Source of the DNA: SG8-38 sp039028875
GTDB lineage: Bacteria > Myxococcota_A > Polyangia > Polyangiales > Houyiibacteriaceae
Reading direction: 5' to 3'
Length of the DNA stretch: 64,000 bases
NCBI GenBank assembly: GCA_039028875.1
Contig: JBCCHE010000010.1
Coordinates: 54,984-118,983 of the forward strand
The notes below the pieces were generated by a model. That model worked only from the letters and a program-made list of their open reading frames with translations. It was not told the origin of the DNA and did no database searches. Positions 35,313-44,315 of the stretch are shown piece after piece. Each line of letters begins with the position of its first letter. Within the stretch, counting starts at the first letter, position 1. A program made the translations under genes and the position numbers.

Positions 35313-35318
35313 CGCGTC

Positions 35319-37031
35319 GTGTCGGATGGATCACCAACCGTGAGCGCAACGAGTTCTCGGGCGCTACGAACCACGCTACCCGACGTGGCATCGGTGCTCG
35401 TTCTCATGGTGTCGGCCTGGTTGGTCTTCACGACGTTCGACGACTTCGCGATCAGTTGGGACGAACCGGTGCACCTCTCGTACGGGAATCACATCGTCGA
35501 CTGGCTCGAGACCCAAGGCGAGGACGACAGCGCACTGCACTTTCGGCGGGACTACCTCTACGGCGGAGGATTCGACGGGCTCGGCGCGCTTGCGAGACGC
35601 TACTCGGTCCTCGACCCCTACGACACGCTTCACTTGCTCGGCGGCCTGATCGGGTTGCTCGGCCTGATCGGGGTGTGGCGCCTCGGTCGGTTCCTCGGCG
35701 GGCCATGGGGGGGGTGGTGGTCCCTCGCGTTCATCGTGGGAACTCCCGTCTACTGGGGCCACATGTTCTTCAACCCAAAGGATGGGCCGTTCGCAGCCGG
35801 TTACATCTGGGGGCTCTATTACGTGATTCGCGTTGCGGCGGCGATGCCCGCCGTGTCCCGTGGGTTATGGGTCAAGCTTGGCCTTGGCTTGGGTGCCGCG
35901 CTGTGCGTTCGTATCGCCGGGTTGCTGGTCGTTTGTTATCTCGGCCTTGCTGTCGTGGCGTATGGCGCCTTCCGCGGTTGGGTGGCGGGTCGCTGGCTCG
36001 AGGCGTCACGCGCGTGGTGGTCGATGGGCTGGCGTTCCGCCATCTCGGTGTGCATCGGCTGGGCAGGGATGTTGGTGTTTTGGCCGTGGGCGCAGCTCAG
36101 GCCGATCTCGGGGCCGTTCCACTCCCTGAGCAACATGACGCACTTCAATCTGCACAACCGGTCGTTTCCTTTCGGGGGGAAGTGGATCCGCACCTATGAA
36201 GCGCCCTGGGACTACCTGCCGCGCTTGTTCGCCTTCAAGTTGCCGGAAGTCGTCGTCGTCGCGCTCTGCGCCGGCGGGCTGCTCGGCGCGTACCTGGCCT
36301 TCAAGCGCTTTCGCGACCCCCAAAAGGCCCAACAGTCCTTCGCCCACGGCCTTCTCGCGCTGGGCATCCTGCTACCACCGGCCTACGCGATCGTCCGGGG
36401 CTCGCCCCTCTACGACGGCATCCGACACTTTCTGTTTCTTGCCCCTCCAATCTGCGCGGCTGCAGGAATCACGGTGGCGTGGTTGCAGGCGTACACGGCG
36501 GAACGCCGGCGATGGCTGTCTGTGGTGTTGGTGGCCGTCGTGTTGGCGCTTTGTGGCCGACAAGTCGCCGTGATGCACCACATGCATCCGATAGAGTACG
36601 CGTGGTTCAACGCGTTCTCGGGCGGCATGCGATATGTCGAGAACCGCTACGACATCGACTACTACGGCGGGAGCTACAAAGAGGCCATCGAGCGACTCGA
36701 GGACTACCTCTGGGAAAAAGAGCCCGACAAGTTCTTGTCGACGACGTACACCGTTCGTGGATGTGGTCCACCAGGCATCATCAAGCGGTACTTTCCGCCG
36801 AACTTCCAGTACGCGAAGAAGGGTCGGTTCTACACCGGGTTCACGCGTGCCAAATGCCACCTGCAGCACGGCAAGTTCCCCGAGGTGGCGCGCGTCGAGC
36901 GGCTCGGGATCCCGCTCAACATCGTCCGAGACCTGAGGCCGGAGGAATCCACTCGCCCAAGCAAGCCCACGGTCCCACCCCCCCCGAGAGATCCGCCAGC
37001 AGTTTCGAAGGAGGCGCCTGATGAACCCTGA
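35319..37031 (+). CDS. GT39/ArnT-like membrane glycosyltransferase
   Basis: This 570-residue polytopic protein starts with a membrane helix followed by 'FAISWDEPVHLSYGNHIVDW', whose Asp-Glu pair matches the first-loop DE motif of PMT/ArnT-type GT-C enzymes. 'GTPVYWGHMFFNPKDGPFAA' (about residue 143) and 'GSPLYDGIRHFLFLAPPIC' (about 368) fit dolichyl-phosphate mannosyltransferase-like proteins. The C-terminal 150 residues are soluble and Pro-rich at the end. A GTG start at 35319 lies 6 bases after the GT2 gene; GTG at 35340 is an alternative. The 3' end overlaps the PA14 gene. Confidence 0.75.
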   Translation: MSDGSPTVSATSSRALRTTLPDVASVLVLMVSAWLVFTTFDDFAISWDEPVHLSYGNHIVDWLETQGEDDSALHFRRDYLYGGGFDGLGALARRYSVLDPYDTLHLLGGLIGLLGLIGVWRLGRFLGGPWGGWWSLAFIVGTPVYWGHMFFNPKDGPFAAGYIWGLYYVIRVAAAMPAVSRGLWVKLGLGLGAALCVRIAGLLVVCYLGLAVVAYGAFRGWVAGRWLEASRAWWSMGWRSAISVCIGWAGMLVFWPWAQLRPISGPFHSLSNMTHFNLHNRSFPFGGKWIRTYEAPWDYLPRLFAFKLPEVVVVALCAGGLLGAYLAFKRFRDPQKAQQSFAHGLLALGILLPPAYAIVRGSPLYDGIRHFLFLAPPICAAAGITVAWLQAYTAERRRWLSVVLVAVVLALCGRQVAVMHHMHPIEYAWFNAFSGGMRYVENRYDIDYYGGSYKEAIERLEDYLWEKEPDKFLSTTYTVRGCGPPGIIKRYFPPNFQYAKKGRFYTGFTRAKCHLQHGKFPEVARVERLGIPLNIVRDLRPEESTRPSKPTVPPPPRDPPAVSKEAPDEP

Positions 37032-37974
37032 GACGTCGGCCAAAGCCGTGGTTCGGGCTCGGCAAGAAGTCGCCGCCGCCTTGTCGATCTTGCTCGACCC
37101 CGCGAGCGACTCGACGAGCGCGGAGCCCCACCTCGTCGACGCCTGGCGGTTGCTTCACCAAAGCGTCACAGGGGCTGCCGAAGCCGCGGACGACGAGACC
37201 CTCCTCGCCTGGCTTCGCACGGAGTGCGGAGGACTATCGGGCGGCGCCAAGAAGCGTGCAGGTGAGGTCTGCGCGCAGCTCATCGCCGGTGCCGCGATCC
37301 CATCCGCGAACCGAATCCGTTCGGTGTCCTCTCGGGCGCTTCTCACGCACGCGCGCGACGTGGGTCAGGCGCTCGACCACTACGAACCTGCAAAGCTTGG
37401 TCCTTCGGCGATGCGAATGATCTGGCTAGGGCGCATCGCCAAGACCGTCGTGGTCGTCGTGCTGGCCGTAGCGTTCGTCGTGACGATTCGCGGCAACCAA
37501 GACCTCGGGACCGGCTCCTGGCACGGCTCGTACTACCCCACCAAAGACTTCGGCGGCCAACCGACCCTGCGGCGCGACGCGGACGTCGACTTCAACTGGG
37601 CGAGCAAACCCCCGCACGAGCGCATCTCGGCCGATCTTTTCTCGGTCCAATGGAACACCTGCCTCGTGCTCGACGAAGCGTCGGAGGCGCTCTTCGAACT
37701 TCGCTCGAACGACGGTTCGCGACTCCTGGTGGACGGTGAAGTGGTCGTCGACCTGTGGAAGAGCGGGTCGACGCGTCGCAGGGACGGCTCGATCAACCTC
37801 GCACCGGGCGTCCACCATCTCCAGATCGACTACTACGAGGTGCGGGGCCACGCCCTGGTGACGCTTCGTGCGTCGCTCCAAGGGGAGAAGCCGACTTCGA
37901 TCCCCGATTCGCTCCTCCGGTACCCGGGCGACAACTTCGATCCCGACAACCCCTGCGGTTCGGTCGAGGAGTAG
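37021..37974 (+). CDS. Single-pass membrane protein with periplasmic PA14-like domain
   Basis: The 317-residue product has a helical cytoplasmic N-terminal part (residues 1-125), one membrane helix ('TVVVVVLAVAFVVTI', about 140-155) and a periplasmic part. The latter resembles a PA14 carbohydrate-binding domain: 'GSWHGSYYPTKDFGGQP', 'RISADLFSVQWNTCLVL', 'FELRSNDGSRLLVDGEVVVD' and 'APGVHHLQIDYYEVRGHALV'. The 'SNDGSRLLVDG' core, which binds Ca2+ and sugar in PA14, is intact. Its place between membrane glycosyltransferase genes, overlapping the upstream gene by 11 bases, suggests it binds the nascent glycan. Confidence 0.75.
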   Translation: MNPETSAKAVVRARQEVAAALSILLDPASDSTSAEPHLVDAWRLLHQSVTGAAEAADDETLLAWLRTECGGLSGGAKKRAGEVCAQLIAGAAIPSANRIRSVSSRALLTHARDVGQALDHYEPAKLGPSAMRMIWLGRIAKTVVVVVLAVAFVVTIRGNQDLGTGSWHGSYYPTKDFGGQPTLRRDADVDFNWASKPPHERISADLFSVQWNTCLVLDEASEALFELRSNDGSRLLVDGEVVVDLWKSGSTRRRDGSINLAPGVHHLQIDYYEVRGHALVTLRASLQGEKPTSIPDSLLRYPGDNFDPDNPCGSVEE

Positions 37975-37979
37975 CGGAG

Positions 37980-40043
37980 TTGTCGCCGGACGCCCCGAAC
38001 CAGGACGCGCGGAAGGGGTTTGCGGGTACGATCGGCCGCGCTCTGAGCGACCTGCCTTCGTGGGGGCTACTCACGTTTGCGATCGGCTGGCTGCCGGGGG
38101 TTTCGGCATGGCAGTACTTCCACGGCCAGCCCATGCTGATGGGCTCGCCCAAGCTCCAAACCACGCTCGACCCGGCACAACGTCTGGAGGCGCTCGTCTG
38201 GGGCGGCTACTCACTCGGTGCGGCGCTCTTCTTGTATCTCGTGTCGCTCGCCGTCGCGCGTCGCCGTGATCCGAGCCTCAGCGCCGCGGCACACTTCCGC
38301 GCCCTCAACGCGAAGCTCCTGATCTTGGTGGCGGCACCGTTGTTGACGGTGCTTTTTCAGAGTCATCTCGAAGACAGCGGCGAGTTCATCAACCTGTTCT
38401 TGATCGTTCTGACGGTCGGCGTGTTTTCGGTCTGGACGTACCTCAGGCTTGATGCGCGCCCCCGGGTCGATTCGCTGCCGTCCGGAGACCCTTGGTCATC
38501 TCCGATCCGCTCCGCAGTGCCATGGCTCATCGTGCTCGCGATGATGGTCGTCTACTCGGTGTGGCTCAGCTACCTCTCCATCCTCGAGCACGAGGGACTC
38601 CGGACGGCGAACTGGGATCTCGGCATCTACGACAACATCATGTGGAACACGGCAAACGGGAACTTCCTGGGCTGTTCGTTCTGCCGCGCGGGAAAGCACT
38701 ACTCGGCTCATTTCGACCCGATTCTGTGGGTGTTCACGCCGATCTATCGCCTCAACCCGCGCGCGGAGACCTTGCTCATCTTGCAGTCGTGTTGGTTGGC
38801 GCTCGGGGGCATCCCGCTCTTCCTGTACGCGCGTCGGAAGCTCGGCCACGCCTGGTGGGCCTGTGTGATCGTGGCGGCGTACTACATGGCCCCGGCGCTT
38901 CAGGGGGTGAACCTCTACGACTTCCATTCGCTTGCGCTCTTGGTTCCGACCGCGATCTTCGCGATCTACTTCCTCGATGCCGAGCGATTCGTCGGCTACG
39001 CAATCTCAATTGCGGTGCTTCTCCTCACCCGAGAAGATTTGGCGCTCTTGTGCTTCTTCATCGCTGTCTACGCCTGGTTCACTGGCCACAAGCGCGTCGC
39101 CCTCGTCACCACGCTCGTGGCCTTGCTCTATTTCGCGCTGGTCCGTTTCTTCGTGATGGGCGAGCTCGGGCTGATCATGGAAAGCACGACCGAGACGCGG
39201 AGCTACGCCTGGTACTACAAAGAGTTGATCCCGGTCCCCGAGGAAGGCGCGCTCGGGCTGATCGTCACCGCGCTGACGGATCCGGTCCTCACACTGATGG
39301 TGGTCCTCAAGCAGGAGAAGGTGCTCTACTTCGTGACCCTCCTGCTCCCGGTGCTCTTCTTGCCCCTCTTCAGCGGCAAGAAGCGCATCCTCATGCTCTA
39401 CGGCTTCATCTTCATTGGGCTCGCCACCCGCAAGTACGTGTACTCGCCGTACTTCCAGTACTCGAGCCTGCTGATCCCCTTCCTGTCGCTGTCGGTCGCC
39501 GACGCCGTGGCCTCGGTTCGCGAATCATCCCTGATCCGGTCGGTCGGGCTGTCGCCTTCGCGGCTCCAAAAGACGCTTTTGCTCGGGGTGCTGTGCGCGA
39601 GCATCCTGATGTCTTCGGAGTATGGCGTGCTCGTCGAGAACCGCGCCGTTCGCGGCGGCTTCGAGCGCCTTCGTTGGTTCCAAACCGACTCAGAGCGCGA
39701 ACGCCTCGAAGAGCTTCGAATGCTGATCACGAGGATTCCGCCCGACGCGTCGGTGGCGGCGGACCGCGCGACGGGCCCTCATCTCTCGAACCGCGCCCAG
39801 CTCGTCCAGTGGCCCAAGCTCAAGAGGGCCGACTACGTCATTCTTCGCGACAAGAGCCGGAAGTATCGCGAATCGATGCGCTACAAAGACATCCTTCGCC
39901 GCCACATCTACGCCGTCGAATACGAGTCACCCGGCTACGTGCTTCTTCGCCGGCAGAGCAATGCTAAGCGCGCTCAGAAACGCCTCAAGGACGCTCATGA
40001 GAAGGCGAAGGACAAGCGCGACGAGTCCAGCGACAGCGACTGA
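37980..40043 (+). CDS. DUF2079 membrane protein, GT-C-like
   Basis: The 687-residue polytopic protein has about 12 hydrophobic segments. DUF2079 features are 'TANWDLGIYDNIMWNTANGN' (about residue 217), 'AGKHYSAHFDPILWVFTPIY' and 'GVNLYDFHSLALLVPTAIFA' (about 310). The 'DLGIxDN' and 'HFxPI' loops are the GT-C-like putative active site. The last 35 residues are a Lys/Arg/Asp-rich tail. A TTG start at 37980, 8 bases after GAGGAG inside the previous gene's end, is the best choice. The frame is also open upstream within the PA14 gene but not protein-like there. Function is unknown; probable sugar transfer from a lipid carrier. Confidence 0.75.
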   Translation: MSPDAPNQDARKGFAGTIGRALSDLPSWGLLTFAIGWLPGVSAWQYFHGQPMLMGSPKLQTTLDPAQRLEALVWGGYSLGAALFLYLVSLAVARRRDPSLSAAAHFRALNAKLLILVAAPLLTVLFQSHLEDSGEFINLFLIVLTVGVFSVWTYLRLDARPRVDSLPSGDPWSSPIRSAVPWLIVLAMMVVYSVWLSYLSILEHEGLRTANWDLGIYDNIMWNTANGNFLGCSFCRAGKHYSAHFDPILWVFTPIYRLNPRAETLLILQSCWLALGGIPLFLYARRKLGHAWWACVIVAAYYMAPALQGVNLYDFHSLALLVPTAIFAIYFLDAERFVGYAISIAVLLLTREDLALLCFFIAVYAWFTGHKRVALVTTLVALLYFALVRFFVMGELGLIMESTTETRSYAWYYKELIPVPEEGALGLIVTALTDPVLTLMVVLKQEKVLYFVTLLLPVLFLPLFSGKKRILMLYGFIFIGLATRKYVYSPYFQYSSLLIPFLSLSVADAVASVRESSLIRSVGLSPSRLQKTLLLGVLCASILMSSEYGVLVENRAVRGGFERLRWFQTDSERERLEELRMLITRIPPDASVAADRATGPHLSNRAQLVQWPKLKRADYVILRDKSRKYRESMRYKDILRRHIYAVEYESPGYVLLRRQSNAKRAQKRLKDAHEKAKDKRDESSDSD

Positions 40044-40856
40044 GTAGCGGTCCGAGAACGCCGCGACGAACACGGCCTCTCGGACCCCCAAGCCCGACGG
40101 CGCAATCAACACGGCCAAGCCCGCGACGCTCGCGGCTGCCATGTGCGTGATCGCCGCTTCGAGCGGCGGCGGCGCCTCGAGTGGAACCGTGGCACCGAAG
40201 ACCTCGACCACCGCGACCCCGAAGAGGCTCCACACCACCAGTGACGACAGGATGGTGAGAGGCGCCACCCACACCGGGACCGCGTGGAAATCGAGTTCCT
40301 TTCCAACCTTGGTGCCGGCCCACCGGACCAACCGGGCGAACGCGGGAGACGAAGCAAACCCGACCGCGAGGACGCCAGCGATGAGTAGCACCCAAGTGGC
40401 ATCGCTCTCCGCGGTTTCCGGGAAACGCTGGACCACCACCCAGAGTCCGAGGAGTGCGCCGACGAGGTTGTGCACGACCACGTAATACGTCGTGCCGACC
40501 ACGCTCGCCGTCGCCGAGGTCCCGAACCGCGATGCGAGATAGCCTGCGCCGGCTACTTGCCAGATCTTGCCGGGTACGTACCGGCCAAGCTGAGCCCCGA
40601 GGAAGACACGCGCCGAAGTCCAAAGCGGGGCCGCGCGATCCATGCTCTTGACGACGACTCCAAACGAGAGCGCGCGAAACACGTAGGCAACGGCCAGCAC
40701 GACGGACGCCCGTGCGGCGGCGCCCCAGTCGAGGTCCGCGAGGTCGACTTGATCGATGTCTTTGGCAATGCCCCAACCGACGAACCCGATGCAGGAAGCC
40801 ACCACCACGAAGGCGAGGGCGTTCCTGGCTGGCCTACCGGGCGTCGTCGTCGTCAT
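39927..40856 (-). CDS. AglD/UPF0104-type lipid flippase-like membrane protein
   Basis: This 309-residue protein has eight or nine hydrophobic helices. Signature stretches are 'RVFLGAQLGRYVPGKIWQVA' (about residue 85), whose 'GRYxPGKIW' is diagnostic of the lysylphosphatidylglycerol synthase TM/AglD family, and 'VAGLAVLIAPSGLGVREAVF' (about 247), its second signature. Members move or process lipid-linked sugars. The start overlaps the pyruvyl-transferase fusion gene by 23 bases, so the two are translationally coupled. The 3' end runs 117 bases antisense into the DUF2079 gene. Confidence 0.82.
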   Translation of the reverse strand: MTTTTPGRPARNALAFVVVASCIGFVGWGIAKDIDQVDLADLDWGAAARASVVLAVAYVFRALSFGVVVKSMDRAAPLWTSARVFLGAQLGRYVPGKIWQVAGAGYLASRFGTSATASVVGTTYYVVVHNLVGALLGLWVVVQRFPETAESDATWVLLIAGVLAVGFASSPAFARLVRWAGTKVGKELDFHAVPVWVAPLTILSSLVVWSLFGVAVVEVFGATVPLEAPPPLEAAITHMAAASVAGLAVLIAPSGLGVREAVFVAAFSDRYSVAVAGLVALVLRLLMSVLEAFLSALSIALPAKKHVAG

Positions 40857-43242
40857 CGTAGGCGTTGAGTTCGGGCTGGAGGAAGCTCGCGAGCCAGTCG
40901 AACTGTGATGCCGAGCCCTGCTTGACCTCCGGAAGCGAGGCCTCGATACGGGCGCGAATCTCGTCGGTCGCGTTCAGAAATGCATCGACCTTCTCCATGA
41001 GAAAGTCGGTTCTGAGATCCGAGAAATCGAAACACCATTCTTCGATCCCAAATTGGGCGAGCACCTCTTTGTACTTGTGGCCCCAACCGAGGACCATGAT
41101 CGGTCGCCCGAGTGAGAGCGCGGAGATCATGGCGTGAAACCGCGATGCGATCATGAAATCGACCGGTTCGAGGATGGCGCGAAGGGATTTCGTGTTCAGG
41201 TCTTTTTCCACGGGGACGACCAGGGCCCGCCGGTCGGCGCCAACGCCTGCGTGAACCTGGCGGACGATGGGGAGGTCGTTGTTGTGGAACGAGTCGGTCT
41301 GTTCGCGTGTCGCGTTCGGGTAGAGCACGACGCCGAGGCCGCGATCGAGAAGGGCCTCGGTGGTCTCTGTCATCACGCGGATGTAGTCGATCCCCTTCTT
41401 GTCGCACTTCTTGTGGACCACCGAGCTGACCGAGAGCGCAATGACGTTCGGCGTCTTGGTTCGAAGCGCACGGATCTCGTTGAGGAGCTCTGCCTCGTAC
41501 TCTGGGTTCTCATCGGTGAGGCTGTCGCCATCCTGGAACGAAAACGCGATGTCGGGGGCGAGGGCGAGGCGGTCGCCGAGATCGAGGGCTTCGGTGGCTT
41601 CGAGTGACCCCGCGCCGCGGGCGAACACACGCGCGCACCGCCGGAGGATCCAGGTCGCACTCGTCCGGTTGAGCCAACCCTGAAAAAGACCCATCCCCTG
41701 AGACAGCTTCACGACGGGGATGCGGAAGAGCATTGCCGGCCAGTTGTTGAGTACGTTGAACGGGATGAACTTCTCGCGGCCGTCCGAAAACGAAATCCCC
41801 GAGAGGTCGATCAATGCGTTGGACTTGGCGAGTTCGCGAGGGCCCCGTGGCATCCAGGACCGAGGCCAATTGAGCCCGATGAGCCCGAGGGCACGGTCGA
41901 CGAACGAGAACGGGAAGTAGAGCAGGACGAGCGCCTTCGGGCCCGCGTCGACGACCTCGACACCGAGGTCGTTACAAATCGCGCGGTCTTCTTTCGGGAA
42001 GTAAGAGTGGATGACGAACCGGCTGTCGGGCATCGTATCGCGAATCCGCCCAACGGTGGTGGTGAGCATGGCTTCCGCGCCTCGGTTTCCGGCAAGCGTT
42101 GCCCCGATCAAAGAGATTTGGTCACCCGGGGGAAACGGGCGGTAGAAGAACAGATTGAGCTGCTGGAGCCCTTTGAAGAAGTAGATGTAGATTCGAATGA
42201 AGAGCGTGGGGATTCTCCGAACCACGCCTTTGAGTTTGGGGTGGTGGGAGAACCAGTAGTTGAACAGCCCGAAGAACGCGATGAACCGGTCGAGGGCCGT
42301 CGTCGGAAGCCGCAGGGTGTCTTTGATCCGTATTCCGAAGAGCTTCCCGACCCTGGCGCGTGCCGAGATGTTGTAGTGGTACGTCAGCCCGCGGCTGTTC
42401 CCGTTGACGACGATCTTTGGCTCGACTTCATCGACCTCGAGGCCCTGTCGGACTTTGTCGAAGAGCGCCGCTCCCCGCTCGGTTCGGGTCACGACGAGCG
42501 TGGGCTTGGCCGCACGGCCCTTCATGTCGAGTGACCAGATGTCGCCCGTGCAAATGTCGCCATCGTACCCGTAGTGGTCCACGCAAGAGAGGCACTTTCG
42601 TTGCGAGAAAAAATGGAGGTTCTGGTAGTGCGTGAACGCCGAAGTCGGCGTCTCGAACTCGGCCCCGTCGCGCCCCACGCACGAGAGCGTCCCACGCCAG
42701 TCCCCCGTTCGGTAACGAAAGTCCTCGACTTCCTGCCACGGAATGCCGTGCCGCTCGACAAACAGCTTGGTGAGGGCGGGCTCGGAGTTGTGGCCACAGA
42801 ACAGCGTGATGATGCAGTGGATCTTCTCTTGGAGCGCGGGGCTCTTGGCCATCTTCCGCCGAAGGTACGATGCGTCGCAGGGCACCGTGATGACGGCGAG
42901 CTTGCCCTCGAACGCATTGATCTTCGGCATCGCCTCTTTCGGGTAGCTCACCGCGCAGTACTTGCTGCCGCGTGCGTCGAGCACCTCCTTGCGGCTGGTG
43001 GCGATCACCGCCTCGGTGTCGGGCGACTCTGCGCCGTAGACCATGCGCCACACCAACACCCCGTCGACGATCCCCTGATCGAGCAGCGACAAGGCGATCT
43101 CTGACGTGGAGCCGCCCGACGCGGCGCCGTGGCGGACCTGGTCATCGGAGGCGTGCGTCAGGTAGCAGGCCCGATGCGCCCCCAGGTAACGCATCACCTC
43201 TTCGTTCGTCCATGCGCGCATCGGCGTGAGTGCCGTCGGCAT
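40834..43242 (-). CDS. Fusion of FrhB/FdhB-like iron-sulfur domain and polysaccharide pyruvyl transferase
   Basis: The 802-residue product joins two domains. Residues 1-290 are like coenzyme F420 hydrogenase/dehydrogenase beta subunits: 'DQVRHGAASGGSTSEIALSL', 'AVITVPCDASYLRRKMA', 'HCIITLFCGHNSEPALTKLF' and 'QRKCLSCVDHYGYDGDICTG' (Cys ligands for an FeS cluster). Residues 375-795 are a pyruvyl transferase of the CsaB/WcaK type: 'LIGATLAGNRGAEAMLTTTV', 'LSQGMGLFQGWLNRTSATWI', 'IALSVSSVVHKKC', 'FMIASRFHAMISALSLGRPI', 'VLGWGHKYKEVL'. Such proteins usually sit as separate neighbouring genes. It probably ketalises surface glycans with pyruvate. Confidence 0.75.
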   Translation of the reverse strand: MPTALTPMRAWTNEEVMRYLGAHRACYLTHASDDQVRHGAASGGSTSEIALSLLDQGIVDGVLVWRMVYGAESPDTEAVIATSRKEVLDARGSKYCAVSYPKEAMPKINAFEGKLAVITVPCDASYLRRKMAKSPALQEKIHCIITLFCGHNSEPALTKLFVERHGIPWQEVEDFRYRTGDWRGTLSCVGRDGAEFETPTSAFTHYQNLHFFSQRKCLSCVDHYGYDGDICTGDIWSLDMKGRAAKPTLVVTRTERGAALFDKVRQGLEVDEVEPKIVVNGNSRGLTYHYNISARARVGKLFGIRIKDTLRLPTTALDRFIAFFGLFNYWFSHHPKLKGVVRRIPTLFIRIYIYFFKGLQQLNLFFYRPFPPGDQISLIGATLAGNRGAEAMLTTTVGRIRDTMPDSRFVIHSYFPKEDRAICNDLGVEVVDAGPKALVLLYFPFSFVDRALGLIGLNWPRSWMPRGPRELAKSNALIDLSGISFSDGREKFIPFNVLNNWPAMLFRIPVVKLSQGMGLFQGWLNRTSATWILRRCARVFARGAGSLEATEALDLGDRLALAPDIAFSFQDGDSLTDENPEYEAELLNEIRALRTKTPNVIALSVSSVVHKKCDKKGIDYIRVMTETTEALLDRGLGVVLYPNATREQTDSFHNNDLPIVRQVHAGVGADRRALVVPVEKDLNTKSLRAILEPVDFMIASRFHAMISALSLGRPIMVLGWGHKYKEVLAQFGIEEWCFDFSDLRTDFLMEKVDAFLNATDEIRARIEASLPEVKQGSASQFDWLASFLQPELNAYDDDDDAR

Positions 43243-43302
43243 AGACGATAGCGACGAGGCCGTCCAGCTACCTACCGCCGAGGCCAGCGGTTGCCGTGAA
43301 CG

Positions 43303-44301
43303 CTACTCTGCGGCGTCGTTCAGCGGCAACGCGACATCTCGACCGTGCGGCGCTTCGTAGTCGATCGTGGGCCCGAGCGGAACGATCCGGGTCGGGTTGA
43401 TGGTCTCGTGGCTGCCGTAGTAGTGGCCCTTGATGTGGTCCATGTGGACCGTCTCGACAACACCTGGGACTTGGTAGAGCTCGCGGGTGTACGCCCAGAG
43501 ATTCGGGTAGTCCACGAGCCTTTGTTTGTTGGCCTTGAAGTGGCCGTAGTACACCGGGTCGAAGCGGAGCAGGGTGGTGAACAGTCGCCAGTCCGCTTCG
43601 GTGATGGTGTCGCCAAGGAGGTAGCGGTGGCTCCCAAGGCGCTCCTCGATCCAATCGAGGGTGTCGAAGAGTTTCGTGAAGGCATCCTCGTACGCCTCCT
43701 GGGACGTGGCGAAGCCCGACTTGTACACGCCGTTGTTGACCGTGTGGTACACGCGCTCGTTGATTTCGTCGATCTCCGCGCGATGAGCCTCGGGGTAAAA
43801 GTCACCCGGCGTTGCGCCCAGGTGGTCGAATGCACTGTTGAACATTCGAATGATCTCCGAAGACTCGTTGCTGACGATGGTGCCCGTCTTCTTGTCCCAG
43901 AGGACCGGCACGGTGACGCGACCCGTGAAGGTAGGCTCGGCCGCGGTATACACCTCGTGTAGGAACTCCGCGTTGCCGATCGGGTCTCCCACCACCCCAG
44001 GGCCGTCCTGAAACGTCCACCCCTGGTCGCCCATGAAGAGATTGACCACCGAGACGCTGATCATGTCTTCGAGCCCCTTGAGCTTTCGAAAGATCAGCGT
44101 GCGGTGAGCCCACGGGCATGCGTACGACACATACAGATGGTAGCGGCCGGCCTCGGCAGGGTAGGCCTTCCCGCTTGGTGCGTTCTCTCCGTCCGGCGTG
44201 ATCCAGTTTCGAAACTTGGCGTCGGCTCGAACGAACTTCCCGCCCGTGGCCTTGGTGTCGTACCAGACGTCACGCCACTGTCCTTCGATGAGTTTTCCCA
44301 T
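43303..44301 (-). CDS. Glutathionyl-hydroquinone reductase (Xi-class GST, YqjG-like)
   Basis: This 332-residue cytoplasmic thiol enzyme has a Xi-class GST N-terminal domain with the catalytic Cys in 'VSYACPWAHRTLIFRKLKGL' (about residue 63), followed by 'VPVLWDKKTGTIVSNESSEI'. The C-terminal all-helical domain includes 'LGSHRYLLGDTITEADWRLF' and 'RFDPVYYGHFKANKQRLVDY'. It uses glutathione to reduce glutathionyl-hydroquinones, protecting against quinone electrophiles. It is 14 bases downstream of the pirin gene and surely cotranscribed, matching the common pirin/GST pairing. Confidence 0.92.
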   Translation of the reverse strand: MGKLIEGQWRDVWYDTKATGGKFVRADAKFRNWITPDGENAPSGKAYPAEAGRYHLYVSYACPWAHRTLIFRKLKGLEDMISVSVVNLFMGDQGWTFQDGPGVVGDPIGNAEFLHEVYTAAEPTFTGRVTVPVLWDKKTGTIVSNESSEIIRMFNSAFDHLGATPGDFYPEAHRAEIDEINERVYHTVNNGVYKSGFATSQEAYEDAFTKLFDTLDWIEERLGSHRYLLGDTITEADWRLFTTLLRFDPVYYGHFKANKQRLVDYPNLWAYTRELYQVPGVVETVHMDHIKGHYYGSHETINPTRIVPLGPTIDYEAPHGRDVALPLNDAAE

Positions 44302-44315
44302 AGTGCTCTCGTTCC

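Noticed and set aside
37755..37979. Upstream extension of the DUF2079 gene inside the PA14 gene
   Set aside because: It overlaps a well-supported domain in another frame, and a ribosome-binding site precedes the TTG at 37980.
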